From the NCBI GenBank assembly GCA_950295325.1, contig OX485806.1:16060001-16120000 (forward strand): DNA of 60,000 nt, written 5' to 3'. The DNA is from Polytrichum commune (taxonomy: Eukaryota; Streptophyta; Polytrichopsida; Polytrichales; Polytrichaceae). This document shows positions 39,590 through 50,880 of this stretch, one piece after another. The notes beneath the pieces were generated by a model. It had not been told where the DNA came from. It searched no databases and saw only the letters and a list, made by a program, of their open reading frames with translations. Numbering within the stretch: position 1 is the first letter of the stretch; every line of letters starts with the position of its first letter. A program made the translations under genes and the position numbers.

Positions 39590-40682
39590 TTGAAATTTTA
39601 CATCCCCATCATGCTCCCATTACACAAGGTAGCGCGGCCCCAAAGAAAGGACGTGAGCCTTCATCTAGGTGGGCTATGTCATGGGCATGTATCTTAAGTA
39701 CCAAGTGCAGTCGTGGCTAGTTTCAAAGCAAGGGGAACTTGTCATTCGTCCACTCACGGGGTGCCATGTGGGTAGGGCAAGGGAGAGTGGGGGCAATAGT
39801 GCTTTATTGTCTTTTGACACTTTATTGCATCATAAACCTCTAGATCCATGTATGAATCAACAGTGATAACACACCGATTCGATGCCTATCGGACACACTA
39901 GGGTTGCAATTTCATCATCTCCTTTCCACAATTACATTCTTGCAAGGTCTAAACGAGTGAAATGCGAGTTGAATGAATCATTGTTGAACGAATCGTTTTT
40001 GTAAATGATGATTTGGCATTGTAACAATATTGAAGCCCCAAATTAAAGGATATGTGATGATGTTGATTCAACATTAGATGTTGGCCACTTGCATTTTAAG
40101 ACAACCACGATGAACATGCCACAATGGTCGCAATAGAGAAGGGAGTGAGAACGTTCCATGACATTATGATATTTAGCAATAGATTAATTACGTACTAGAG
40201 GACGGGCCCTTCCCACACCCATTGTCGCTCACTAGAGTCTAATGAGCCACACATGGACTAGGTGCCATGATGGGTGAAGAGGCGTTCGTTCCCTAGTGTA
40301 AAGGGCATGAAGGGGCCACATTCGTTGTATGCATAATGGGTTATGTTTGGTACAAAGAAATTGCCATATTGTATTTATTAGTACCGAATTCCTCCCCCAC
40401 AAAATACCTTGAGACGTGGCATAATCGGCCCTACCATACTCACATGTCACAAACTCATCAATTGCCCAACAAAGCCTACTAGAATGGAGACCGTTGCAAT
40501 GAAACAAACTCCAAATTTTTGAAATCACCAAAAGTAAAATCTAACAGGATTTACAATGCTCGATATAAAGATAGATTTGTAAAATAACTTTGGTTGAGAT
40601 GTTGGCAGGCCATTTGCTTTTGCTTCTTGTGAATAGTGTTTGGGGGCGGATGTGAACACGTGTTGGATGAATTTTGGTGTGA

Positions 40683-41490
40683 TGAAAATGTGACACTTTG
40701 CAACCCATAGGAATAGATACCATGTTTTGGTAACCAACCCATTCCATTACGCAACATATATAATTTCGGCATGAAGCGAATGGCGCGAGCCTCCATCCGG
40801 ATTGTTTGGGGGCGGGGGGGGGGGGGGTCTTATTCCACTCAAAGGGCGCCATGTGGGCAAGGCAAGGAGTGAGTGAGTGAGGGAATCGACATTGCATTCA
40901 CGTTCACTAATTGTGAACAAGGTTCGGGAAATGTGAATAGGTGGCAGACGAGTTTTGATACGATGACATTGCGACACAATCGGTTGGATGAAAACATGAA
41001 GTTGCACCAAATCAAATAGATCACACTCCCGTCGTGCTTCCATTCCGTCACCCCAACGTAACGCTCGAGAAGGACGCAATTCTTCATCCGTCCACTCAAA
41101 CGTGGGCCACGTGGGAAAGCCAAGGTGGGGGGGTGTGTCACCCGTCCGTCCACCCACGGCATGCCACATGGGCAGGCGGGGCAAGCGGTGAGCAAGGGAG
41201 TGCCTTCTTGCCTAGCATAACTAGCGAACGTTACTCGGCAAACACGGCAATTAAACGTGACACAAGAGACCGGATGAAAATGTGACACACTTTGCACCTA
41301 ATCAAATAGAATAGAATAGAATCACCACATTCCCCATCATGCCCCCATCCCATTTCCACACCGTAACGCAAGCCTAAGGACGTGAACCCCCGTCCGGGCC
41401 ATCTCCAAAGGGAAGGAAAGAAAGAGGAGGGGGGGGGTTGTCATCCGTCCACTCACACGGTGCCACATAAGCGGGTGTGGGAGGGGGCTT
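40683..41490 (+). repeat. Tandem array family H, about three units of about 290-305 bp
   Basis: 'gatgaaaatgtgacac' with 'tttgca' recurs near 40683 and 41274, with a related 'gatgaaaacatgaagttgca' near 40987. Each is followed at a similar distance by 'ccgtccactcaaa' or 'ccactcacacggtgccac' and 'catgggcaaggcaaggagtg'-like text. A related single unit lies at about 39590-39800. Minus-strand open frames of up to 152 codons here are produced by the repeats. Confidence 0.6.
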
Positions 41491-41519
41491 GACCACGTGA
41501 TATTGTCCGGCTCAACTAA

Positions 41520-41600
41520 CTACCCTAATCCCCCCCCCCCCCCACCCCACCACCAGGTTGTGTGTGTATAAAATATATCGAAGGGGGGGGGGATGCGACT
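41520..41600. repeat. Poly-C and poly-G tracts
   Basis: A C-rich run near 41530-41543 and a G run near 41585-41593 sit within 65 bp of each other, just left of the large inverted repeat. Confidence 0.8.
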
Positions 41601-41658
41601 TCCCGGAAGGAATCCATCCCCCATGGGAACGTAGCCCTAAAACGTTGACGTGGGGCCG

Positions 41659-43598
41659 GCCTCGCCCCTAAGGGCGGGACAGTGGGGAAGTTGCGCCTTA
41701 CTGCCTGCCCGCCCGCCCCTGCCCGCCTGCCCAGTCCACGGTGCTGCCCGCCCTGATATCATGTAGCCAAGGTTAGTGATTACCAAGTGATTTTTCATCG
41801 AAACTTTAATCATCCATGACAATTTTTCATCACAAGTTGTTGGCAAGAGAAGGCATGGTTTTGGCCAATGGATGAACTCATCCATCGTCCATGACGATAT
41901 TTGTTCACTTATTCATAAGATATGTCATCCGAAAGGTTATCAAAGTGACATAAAATACCGTATGGCACTAAATATCATGTTTAGTGTGGTATTCTCCAGT
42001 CTGAAAGTGAAGAGCAAACTTGTGATAGAAATGAGCAGGATGTTAATTGGAAATTATATGCAAGCCTAACCTGAATAACTCTAATCTCCACTTTTCTTGT
42101 GGCTAGGGATTTGTGGTGTCTACATAAACTCATCCGTTCGACCATTAGCAAGGTGAAAATGCAACGAGTTGTTTTACAGTATGAAAAAAAAAAAAATTAA
42201 GATAATTGGACTTTGAAACTAACAGCATGGACCTCGAATTAGTCCGTTAGATTTTAAGTGGAATGAACCCACCCTCAACATTGTAGGGGACTAGTTTTTA
42301 CTAGAACCCCTTCATCCATGATGGATGAGTTTACAAAGACGCCACAAATCCCAAGCCTTTTCTTGTAGGCCTCAAGCTCATTTTCTAATTAAATATCTCA
42401 GTTTAAGTATCCTCAATCCTTTGTAGATTTATCCAAATTGTTAGGCTTTTGCTTTTTGACTAATCTTTTTGTAGTAGTCCATCCAAACTAAATGATGATG
42501 AAGCCTACAAATCTGACTTGCATATTGATGCCAAGGCATCTTTCAACTCTTGGGAAGACTGTGAATGGGACCTCACAATTGACACACTTCCTCTACAACA
42601 CCAAACACATCCTTCACATGTACACTGTCAACTTAGAATTCCTAGGCAATCAACCTACATTGGTGAAAGAACAATGCAAATCTACGATGTGGTAGGTTTG
42701 CAAATCTTCCGATGACATAGGAGAAGTTTTCATCGACACGAGAGAATGCCCAAGGCTCATAAGCTTGTAATGATAACAACACAAAAACATGCTCCATCAA
42801 GGATAATGTTGGGAATTTCAACCATGTAGGTCAGAGAGAAGAACCCACTATGTACTAAAAAGGGAAAGTCGTATTACATTTAATTTTCACAAATATCCAT
42901 TGATGGCACACTATAAGCATATGAGGCTTGAGCGACTTGTCTTGTGTAGGTGAGAAATTGTCTTGCATCACTAAAACATACAAAAGTCTACCATTTTCAT
43001 AGGATTGAAAGATGCCATGGCATCGATATGCAAGTCAGATTTGTAGGCTTCATCATCATTTAGTTTGGAAGGACTCCTACAAAGAGATCAATATAAAAGC
43101 AAAAGCCTAACAACCTCATAGATCTACAAAGGATGGGGGATACTTAAACTGAGAAATTTAATTAGAAAATGAGCTCGAAGCCTACAAGAAAAGGCTCAGG
43201 ATTTGTGGCGTCTTTGTAAACTCATCCATTGTATCTATCAAAATTTTGCTCTTCACTTTCAAACTGGAGAATACCACACTAAACATGATATTCAGCGCCA
43301 TACGGTATTTTTTGTCACTTTGATAACCTTTCGGATGACATTTCTCATGAATAAGTGAACAAATATTGTCATGGATGATGGATGAGTTCATCCATTGGCC
43401 AAAACCATGCCTTCTCTTGCCAGCAACTTGTGATGAAAAATTGTCAAGGATGATTGAAGTTTCGATGAAAAATCACTTGGTAATCACTAACCTTGGCTGC
43501 ATGGTACACTAAAAATGATATTAGGGCGGGCAGCACCGGGGACCGGGCAGGCGGGCAGCGAGGCGCAGCGTCCCCAATGTCCCGGCCTTAGGGGCGAG
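41659..43598. repeat. Large interrupted inverted repeat (foldback element)
   Basis: The left arm, 41659-42547, is inverted relative to the right arm, 43004-43598, around a ~456-bp spacer. Outer ends share 'ctcgcccctaag' with its inverse. Inner ends share 'ggcatctttcaa'. Between these the arms match almost continuously, for example 'ggttttggccaatggatgaa' and 'ccaaggttagtgattaccaa'. The left arm has about 291 extra bp (42030-42320). That insert contains 'ggatttgtggtgtctacata', itself inverted relative to 42321-42365. The arms contain family F sequence. No transposase is visible. Confidence 0.85.
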
Positions 43599-44999
43599 GG
43601 GGGGGGGGGGGGCGGTGGGCCTGTGCCACCCACCCGGCATTACGAGTGCCCACCCGGGCCGTGTCCCCCGAAAGGGCGGCCAGGCCCCTCCCCAAGATTC
43701 ACCCTGTCCCACAAAAGATTGGTTGTGTCCCCTAAAAGGGTGGTATGAAAGCCCCCCCCCCCCACACACACAATTCCACCACAGTAAGGTAGTACCACCA
43801 CCTCATCAGCCCTTGGCTTGGGCCCTTTGTCAAGCCCCGTTTCATCATACCCACCCTTTTCCTCCTCCCAAGGCCCACACTCATATCATGTAAATCAAAT
43901 GTGCATGCGTTACAACACCGCTCCGGAGGGAGGAGGACGAGGAGGGTTGGGGTTGTTGTTGTTGTTGTTGTTGTTGCATGATTTAGCTGTTATTCTAATG
44001 TTTGTGGGTTCGATCGGTGACATGTTGACATATGTCGACGATTTTTTCTTTATCAAGTGGGGGTGTATTCGATAAATTACTGGAAAATGATTGGTAATTT
44101 TCTTGGACTTCAACCAATCGTTTCTTCAAACTCAAGTGGTTTGTATGTAGGTATCGGGTGGTTCTCCCCGTTCATTGAAAGGGGGGAAGGGGGGGGGGAC
44201 TTAATGTATGACCTATCAAATCACGATTTCTACGAGTCCTCACCAAGTCCCAACGTGTTAATCTTCAAGTGTCATCTTTACATGTTCGATTTGAGCCGAA
44301 ATCTTCAATAACAATCGAGTTATATCACATAATATTGCTAAGGCCTCGTGCTTCCTCGCCTCATTCTACATAAAGGAAAGATTTCACATCTCATGAAGAC
44401 CTTGTTGCGGCACTAAGACTTGAGCTGTCATTTTTGGGGAAGCATATCATGTTTTACTCATGACCCTTCACCAAATCCTTCTCATGCCTAAGGAGGGTAG
44501 GTGCCAGATGGAACTGAGAACAATGTCATGCATCGTCATAACACACGGCTTATGTTCAACAATTTTTTTTTTTAAAACAAAAAAAAACAAAAAAAATTAG
44601 ATGGGTTCACTTTCAACACAACTAGCCAAGGTGAAAAGAAAGCGTTCCGCTCCCAATACACATGATCTTTGTGCATATCGAGGCCCATGGCAGACTATAG
44701 GCTCTCTCTCTCTCTCTCAGAGACACTTATTTCGTGTCCAACTGAATTGAACTGACCTGAACCCAACTGCAAACTAGGCATGGGCATCACCTGACATAAA
44801 CTACTACTCTATTTCCGGTCACCTGTGAAACGGCGATTATCAGTGCTGATGTGGCAGTGGTCAGGCGGGTGGGAACCAACAAACGAGGGGGGAGGGATGG
44901 ATGGATGGAGAGAGAGAGAAGGAAGAGAGAGTGAACTATCGCATCCAAGCGTACCTCTCATTCATCCAGCCAACGTAGAATCGGTGAAATAGTATGCAT
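43599..44999. repeat. Low-complexity intergenic DNA: poly-G/C, (GTT)n, (CT)n, (GATG)n
   Basis: Runs of G near 43599-43613 and 44186-44199, poly-C near 43753, (GTT)8 near 43952-43976, poly-A near 44575-44600, (CT)n near 44701-44719, and GATG/GAGA repeats near 44895-44930. No gene is recognised. Confidence 0.7.
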
Positions 45000-45505
45000 G
45001 AGATGAATCGGCAACAAACCTTTGTAAGGGGCCGAGTTTTCCATGTTGGATGGTTGAGAGGTATGTTCGTGTACGATAATCTCCATACAAGTGTACTTCT
45101 CGTTGCATCCAACATAGGAACCTTGAAACAATATGCAGCCCGCAAGTTATGTTTATTGTAGTTGATTTAACATAGGAATCGGCTTTAAAGGCTGCCGAAT
45201 TAGTCGACTCGGGCCCATTTGAGATGAATCGGTAACACACCTTTAGGGGGTCAAGGTTGTTCATGTTGAATGGATGAGACGTACGTGTACGATAGTCCCC
45301 ATACAAGTGTACCTCTCATTTCATCCAACATAAAAACCCCGAAACATGATGCAACCTGCAAGTTGCCTTTATTTTAGTTGATTCGACATAGGAATCGGCT
45401 TCAAAGGCCCCCGAATTAGTCGACTCGGGCCCATTTGAGATGAATCGGCAACAAACCTTTAGGGGTCAAGGTTTTCATGTTGGATGGATGAGAGGTACGC
45501 TCGCA
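45000..45505 (+). repeat. Tandem array of repeat family E, 2.5 units, period about 216-221 bp
   Basis: 'gagatgaatcggcaacaaac' starts at 45000, 45221 and 45437. Each is followed by 'ctttaggggtcaagg' and 'catgttggatggatgagagg'. Two units also share 'ttagtcgactcgggcccatt'. The higher similarity than at the single copies (15790-16085, 31736-31835) suggests recent local duplication. Confidence 0.85.
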
Positions 45506-45570
45506 TACAAGAAGGAAGGAAGCCATCCCCGTTATAATGTAAGTAAAGTTATGTACCTACAAAGGGGGTC

Positions 45571-45632
45571 CAGGCCAGGTCAGGCAAGGCAAGGCAAGGC
45601 AAGGCAAGGGCAGGTCAGGTCAGGTCAGGCCA
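45571..45632 (+). repeat. Pentanucleotide repeat block, (AGGCA)n and (AGGTC)n
   Basis: About five AGGCA units are followed by about four AGGTC units, with mixed units at each edge. Confidence 0.85.
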
Positions 45633-47403
45633 CAGGGATTTTATATAGGAAGGGGGAAGGCTGTGCCCCTTTTTTTTGGCTGATGAAAGGCTGGGGCCCA
45701 ATAAACAAGTAGTAAATGCTGTGCCAGAGGGGCTCAGGCTGGGCTCTCTGGGGCTTTCTTTCTGAAGCTCAGAAAGTGGGCAGAAAGTGGACAGAAAGCG
45801 GATGACTCCTTGTGAGCAATAATGGAAACTGAGGCATCCCAGCAGACAAAGGCCATAGTTGGTGCAATACTAATGGTCGACCCCACATCACATAAGGATA
45901 GATAAGAGAAGAGTAGTCAGTCGCCGGACAAAAAAGGAAACAGGGTATTCGTGTATATTTGTATGTATATATAGGTGGGTGGGATGCGAGGACGCAGGCA
46001 GATCATCTCTTTCTCTTTCCTTTGCAAGAGAGAAAACCGACCTTTCAGTGCCTAATAATTTACATACTATCACACATACGTACATGTGTCTCTTTCTTGC
46101 ATAGGCGAAGGAGTGCCAAGGACGATAGTTGTGTTTGGCAACCTTGGCAAACGCATACTTTGCAAATCGCTCTTGGGCTGGCTGTTTAATTGGTCCAGGT
46201 CGAAGAACAATGGTAAGCTCCAAGTCCCGACCAAGCCATCTGGGCTAGTTTGAAGTATACAACCTCGGTAGCAGAAATGATATGTTGAGGCCACTGACTT
46301 GGTGTGTAAGAGTGTGAGGGTTTATGGTTATTATTTGCTTTGCCGTTCTTTCACATCCAGCACAACTTGGCTTCTCACCACAATGTGAACTTCAGTCCAA
46401 TGTGTGGAGGTCTTGATGTGTCTTGACTTGCAAATTCCAAAAAGAGACGGAAGCAGACAAGAGTGGTTCAAAACCGAGCCTGCCATAGATGCGGAAATCA
46501 TGGATCTGGTTTCTCATATACACTTCCTTTGCAGTAAGAAGAAAACCATGAAGACTTGTACACACACCAAGCAGACTTGCAGACACACCTGTTGTGGTCC
46601 GATTCACAGAAGAGAGAAACTCAAGTGCAAAACTTTTATTGGGGCACTGGAAATTGTTTGTGCAAGGTCCAACACAGGTGCTCGAAGCAAATATAAGCTT
46701 CCACCACATCAATACACACTTCCCCAAGTACAATTCTCTCCCCAGTGTCCTAAGCTACGAGTGAAAAATATCCTTCTTAATACTCGATCAAGGACTTGGA
46801 CAGTCACTGTGGAAGTGCAAAAGCACCCCTCCTAAAGTTGTTACTGCGCACGAGGTTTGACATGTACCTCATCCATCACAGATGACAATCATACAACCGC
46901 TGCCACTAACTACAGCAGCACGGAAACTGGAACTAGCAAGCCAAAGCAACGAGGAACCAGCATCAAGCTTGTGAGGGATGAGAGCAGGAGGATATGCCAA
47001 ATGTCTGAGCAACTAAACATAGAGCAGGGTTGGAACAACATAGAGATCATGCCGCATTGTAGGGTACCTGTGCAGATATAATATATGTAGAAGTCATTCT
47101 CCAGCTGTTATTTACTATAGCCTTGTGGAACTGACCAGAGGAGTAAAAAGCCTGCAGTGAGGCAAGTACCCACCAAAATAAATAAATATAGTCCTACACT
47201 GACATCACATCCGTCGTCGCATTGCATCTCTTTCTCCGCTCCATCCACCAGTGCTAGGACGACAAAAAATTGTTGCGCCGAACATAGTGTTGCCTGAAGT
47301 TCTGAGACAGGTGCTGCTAACTCCCGTGCGCAGAGAAATGAAGCACGTCAAGATGTGGCATGTCTTGTTGAGTTTTTGGTACACATTTTGGCCCCTGATC
47401 CCT
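45633..47403. other. Intergenic and 3' flank of the Aux/IAA gene
   Basis: No recognised gene. A 143-codon plus-strand frame at 46404-46835 has no known domain and lies antisense to the likely 3' UTR. On the minus strand possible polyadenylation signals (reverse of TTTATT) occur, for example near 46637. Confidence 0.4.
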
Positions 47404-49937
47404 TTAACCAACAGCTGCCTGGGGTGCCTGAGATTTGACAGAATCTCCAGCGGTGGGGGCTGCAACAAGGAAAATGCATCAATTAGAGAGCCGTCCAATC
47501 AATTCCCACCCACAACCATACATGGCAGGCTATGACAGTAAGGTGGCATCCTTGAGCAAAGAGCAACACAGACTGAAAACCGTATGGCTTCAGTAAGCAC
47601 AACTACAAAATTAAGCACATGGAAAAACATATACGTATGTTCTGAGCAAGTATGTTCGAAGGAGTTATAAACAGGATCAAGGCTCACCTAGGTTGACAGC
47701 CTCGGACCCCTTCATTATCCGCAACCGCTTCACAGTGTTGATGAACATGCTGAAAGAGAACCATTTTGCATATTAGTTTCTCCACACAGTTAACCTAAAT
47801 CAACTAGAACCTTTAGAAGAAAAAAGTACACACAAATGAACAGAGGTTTGGCACTTACTGCCAGGGCACATCTCCAACTAGCATGAAGTCACCCTCATGA
47901 TCCTCATAGATGAGCACATAATCTGTGCCACGTAGAAAGTCACGCTTCCTGGATGAAGTTACATCCATGTTGCCACTACGGGAGCCACAATATTGACCTG
48001 CGATAGATCCAAGAGCCGACTTTGTCAGAACAGATCGATAGCTTATGCAAGAGCAGAAGTTCCACACAGATGTACATAATAGCAGCAATCCACATGTTAC
48101 ATACAATGTAACTACGACACATAAAATTAAAAAAATTAAAAATTAAAAATTAAAAAACAGAAAGACTTGAGGGCATACCATTGACAAATTGCTGGAACAT
48201 CTCTTCAATAACCCAGTAAAGCTTGTCATAGCTGTTGTTTGTCTTCAAATCCACCTTGCGTCCAATAGGAACGCCATCCATGTAGATCTTCACATACAAA
48301 GAGTTTGGTGGTGGAGCAGAGGAGGATGCCTTGCCTTGGGCAGGGACAGTAACAGGTGATGCAGGTGATGCAGGTGGAGGGGAAGGAATCACTGGATTTT
48401 GATTCCTGGCGAAAGACTTGACTGGTGGCCAACCGACTGTCTGTTGCCTGCCAGTAAAAAGGCCTAGCACCGGTCAGGAAAGGTGGAACGTACTTATTAA
48501 GGAGAACCGTCCAACTAACCTTTCATGCAACACACATCCCATGTAACCTTATCTGATGACACTGGCATCTAAGAGGATCTGAAACCAACAAGCAGGCACT
48601 ACACTAGTCTTGGAACACATATCCTCCACATCATCAGGAATGTGTTAAACGAAGTCTTACGTTGGAACAGGAGCCGAGACAGGTTCCTTCGAGGGGCCCA
48701 TTGCCTCACTCATGTTACGCTTGGACGCTTCGCCACAAGTCTTCATGGGTGAGGAGGCATCTTGTGATGACTCCCCAGGTCTGTTGTTCATGAGAGGCCT
48801 CTGCACGCCACCAACGTTACCAAACTGCATGTTGGCGAATGGGCCAACGGAGCTTATAGATTTATCAAGCCATGAGGAGGAGGCCTTGTGGGTGTTGTTG
48901 AAGTTTAAACCTGGAGCAGCAGCAGAGGCAGGAGTACTCCACATCTTCCCTTGATGCTGCATCTTCACCTTGTTGGCGTCAAAAACCTCATTTCCACTTC
49001 CGCCCATGTTATCCCCATGGTTGTTCACATCGCATTGCCCTTCCCGAGCACCACCAGAAAGACCACCTCCATGGGTAGTGCCTCCTACAGCTTCGGAGAA
49101 GCCCCGTTTCACACCATTGTTCTTCATGGGATATGACGCACCCCGTGATGACCCATTACAGGGCACATGGGGTCCACCGATATAACCGCGCTGCATAGGC
49201 CTATTTGGCTCAGCCCCAGCCCCTGTCTGCATCAGCTGTGCTTCAGCAGCTGCCTTCATCATGCGAAACTCCTGCAAGATGCTGCTACGCTGTAGCCCGT
49301 GAATGAGGCTCTGTGATTCCGACATCTGAAGAGCTGGAGACGAAGTAGTCATACCACCATTAGTGCCTGCCTCCCCTCTCTTCATCTCCCCGGAGAGGTT
49401 GCTGCTTTGCTCTGCTTGTTGAGCGGCACCATACGAAGACCTCTTCTCTCCTGGAGACCCAGCATCTTGGTCAGGAGTAGAAACCTCCATGGTAATACTC
49501 CCTCCTGCACAATTGCTCTCTTTCTCCATAACCTGGTCATGATGGATCTGATGATATCCGGACTCTTTCTGCTGCTGCTCATCACCTTTGGATGACTTAA
49601 GAGCAGCCGGAGGTCCAAGCCGTAGCTCAGTCGCACTCAGATTGAGGTTCAGCTCTTCCCCAGCACATGCACGCTCACGCTCACGCTCCACGGTATGCTT
49701 ATGGTTGTTGGCTTCAGTGCTACTGGAACAGGAAACCTCCGAGAGTCCTATGTAATCGTGCTCCCTAAGTGTAGTGGCCCCATTCCCATTCTGGTCGCAT
49801 CCTTTCTCATGATGTACTACAACTGACTCTGAAGTATCCATAGTCTCATACTCCATGTTTGCTGTTGTCGTCGTCTTCTCCATGCTTCTTCCTATCATAT
49901 TGTTTGATACTGAGTTTGATGCTTCCCCCCCATTCAT
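47404..49937 (-). CDS. Aux/IAA auxin-response repressor (long form)
   Basis: Nuclear repressor that binds ARF transcription factors and is degraded through TIR1/AFB when auxin is present. Five coding exons: 48661-49937, 48179-48447, 47859-47997, 47688-47749, 47404-47459. All are GT-AG and the join gives 600 aa. Domain I is LNLNLSATELRLGPP (96-110), an EAR-type TOPLESS-binding motif. Domain II is VGWPPV (430-435), the core degron, followed by KSFARN. The PB1 domain (III/IV, about 476-578) has VKIYMDGVPIGRKVDL with its basic lysine, YEDHEGDFMLVGD as the acidic face, and RLRIMKG. The start ATG at 49935-49937 follows an in-frame TGA (49959-49961). A second ATG 4 nt downstream is out of frame. The 320-residue Gly/Ser/Asn-rich linker between domains I and II is unusually long and holds two KR motifs, KRGFSEAVG (277-285) and KRNMSEAMG (406-414). 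The short C-terminal exon is the least certain. Confidence 0.93.
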
Positions 49938-50880
49938 TGGGCAAGTATATGTCCGCACTCACTCAAGTCGGCCCAGTCTACTACCTCCTCCTACAACGTA
50001 CACTGGCCCGCATCCAAAGAAGTGGCTCACACTGTCCACCTGCGTTCTGGTTCATCCTGAAGTTCATCAAGAACAACAACACTAGAGAGGTTCAGGCACT
50101 CATCTCAACCTTCAAGAAAGAATGACGCATTCCACAGCTTAAGAATGAGCAACATGGTGGTCCATGACGCTCCACGACTCTGCCTGACACTCGACGACAC
50201 TCAATGGCACTGCCATATCTCATATGTACATACACAAACCACTAGTAAGACATCAGCCAAACCCTTCCAACACTCGACTCACACCACTCCGACCGCACTA
50301 TTCCACAACAAAGCATATTCCACGTCTCAACAGTCGTTAACCTCTATTAGAAGGAGCACACACATCGAGCGCGAGCGAGCGAGCGACCACACCCAGACAG
50401 ACAGCCACAGAACCTCTTCTTCTTTTTCTTCTTCTTCTTCATCTTCTTAAACTTAAACAAACTAGCAGCCGCAAGCTCGCGGCAGAGGCGTTATAAGATA
50501 ACATACTGGATAAAGAAGAAGAAGCACAGACGCACTTCCGTAAGACCATGAGCCACTGGCGCGGGCTACTTCCTTCGGTCGGCGTTTACAACGTTCTCGC
50601 AACTTCTGCACAGCTTGAGGAGGTAGCAAGAACTACTAGTAATGTTCACGGCGTGGCTCCAGTGCAGCCACGGCCCCAAGGGTTAAGAAGAATCCTGGCC
50701 TCCGACTCCACTCCGACTACTCGTTCGCGACCACCTAGGGTTTGGTTTGTTTGAACCACCAATGGTCGCCTGCGACAACGAACACAGGACCTCTTCCGAC
50801 TTAGTCCTCAGGTCTTGCTCCGCTTCAGTCTCCGAAGCTCGTGTTGACGTTCGCGTTCTCTGGTAAGGCAACAGGTGTTA
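49938..50880 (-). promoter_or_regulatory. Long 5' leader/proximal promoter of the Aux/IAA gene
   Basis: Upstream of the start codon lie about 900 bp that are mixed to CT-rich on the plus strand ((TCT)n near 50406-50448; GA-rich in the sense direction). The sequence has several upstream ATGs on the minus strand and no recognisable protein. The position of the transcription start, and any leader intron, cannot be fixed. Confidence 0.35.

Noticed and set aside
40747-41297. Overlapping minus-strand frames of 145 and 152 codons
   Set aside because: They are produced by the family H tandem repeats and have no recognisable domain.
46404-46835. 143-codon plus-strand frame
   Set aside because: It has no domain and lies antisense to the probable Aux/IAA 3' UTR; composition gives no coding support.
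49937-49958. Upstream GTG as the Aux/IAA start
   Set aside because: It is a non-ATG codon directly after an in-frame stop. The ATG at 49937 is the first conventional start in the frame.
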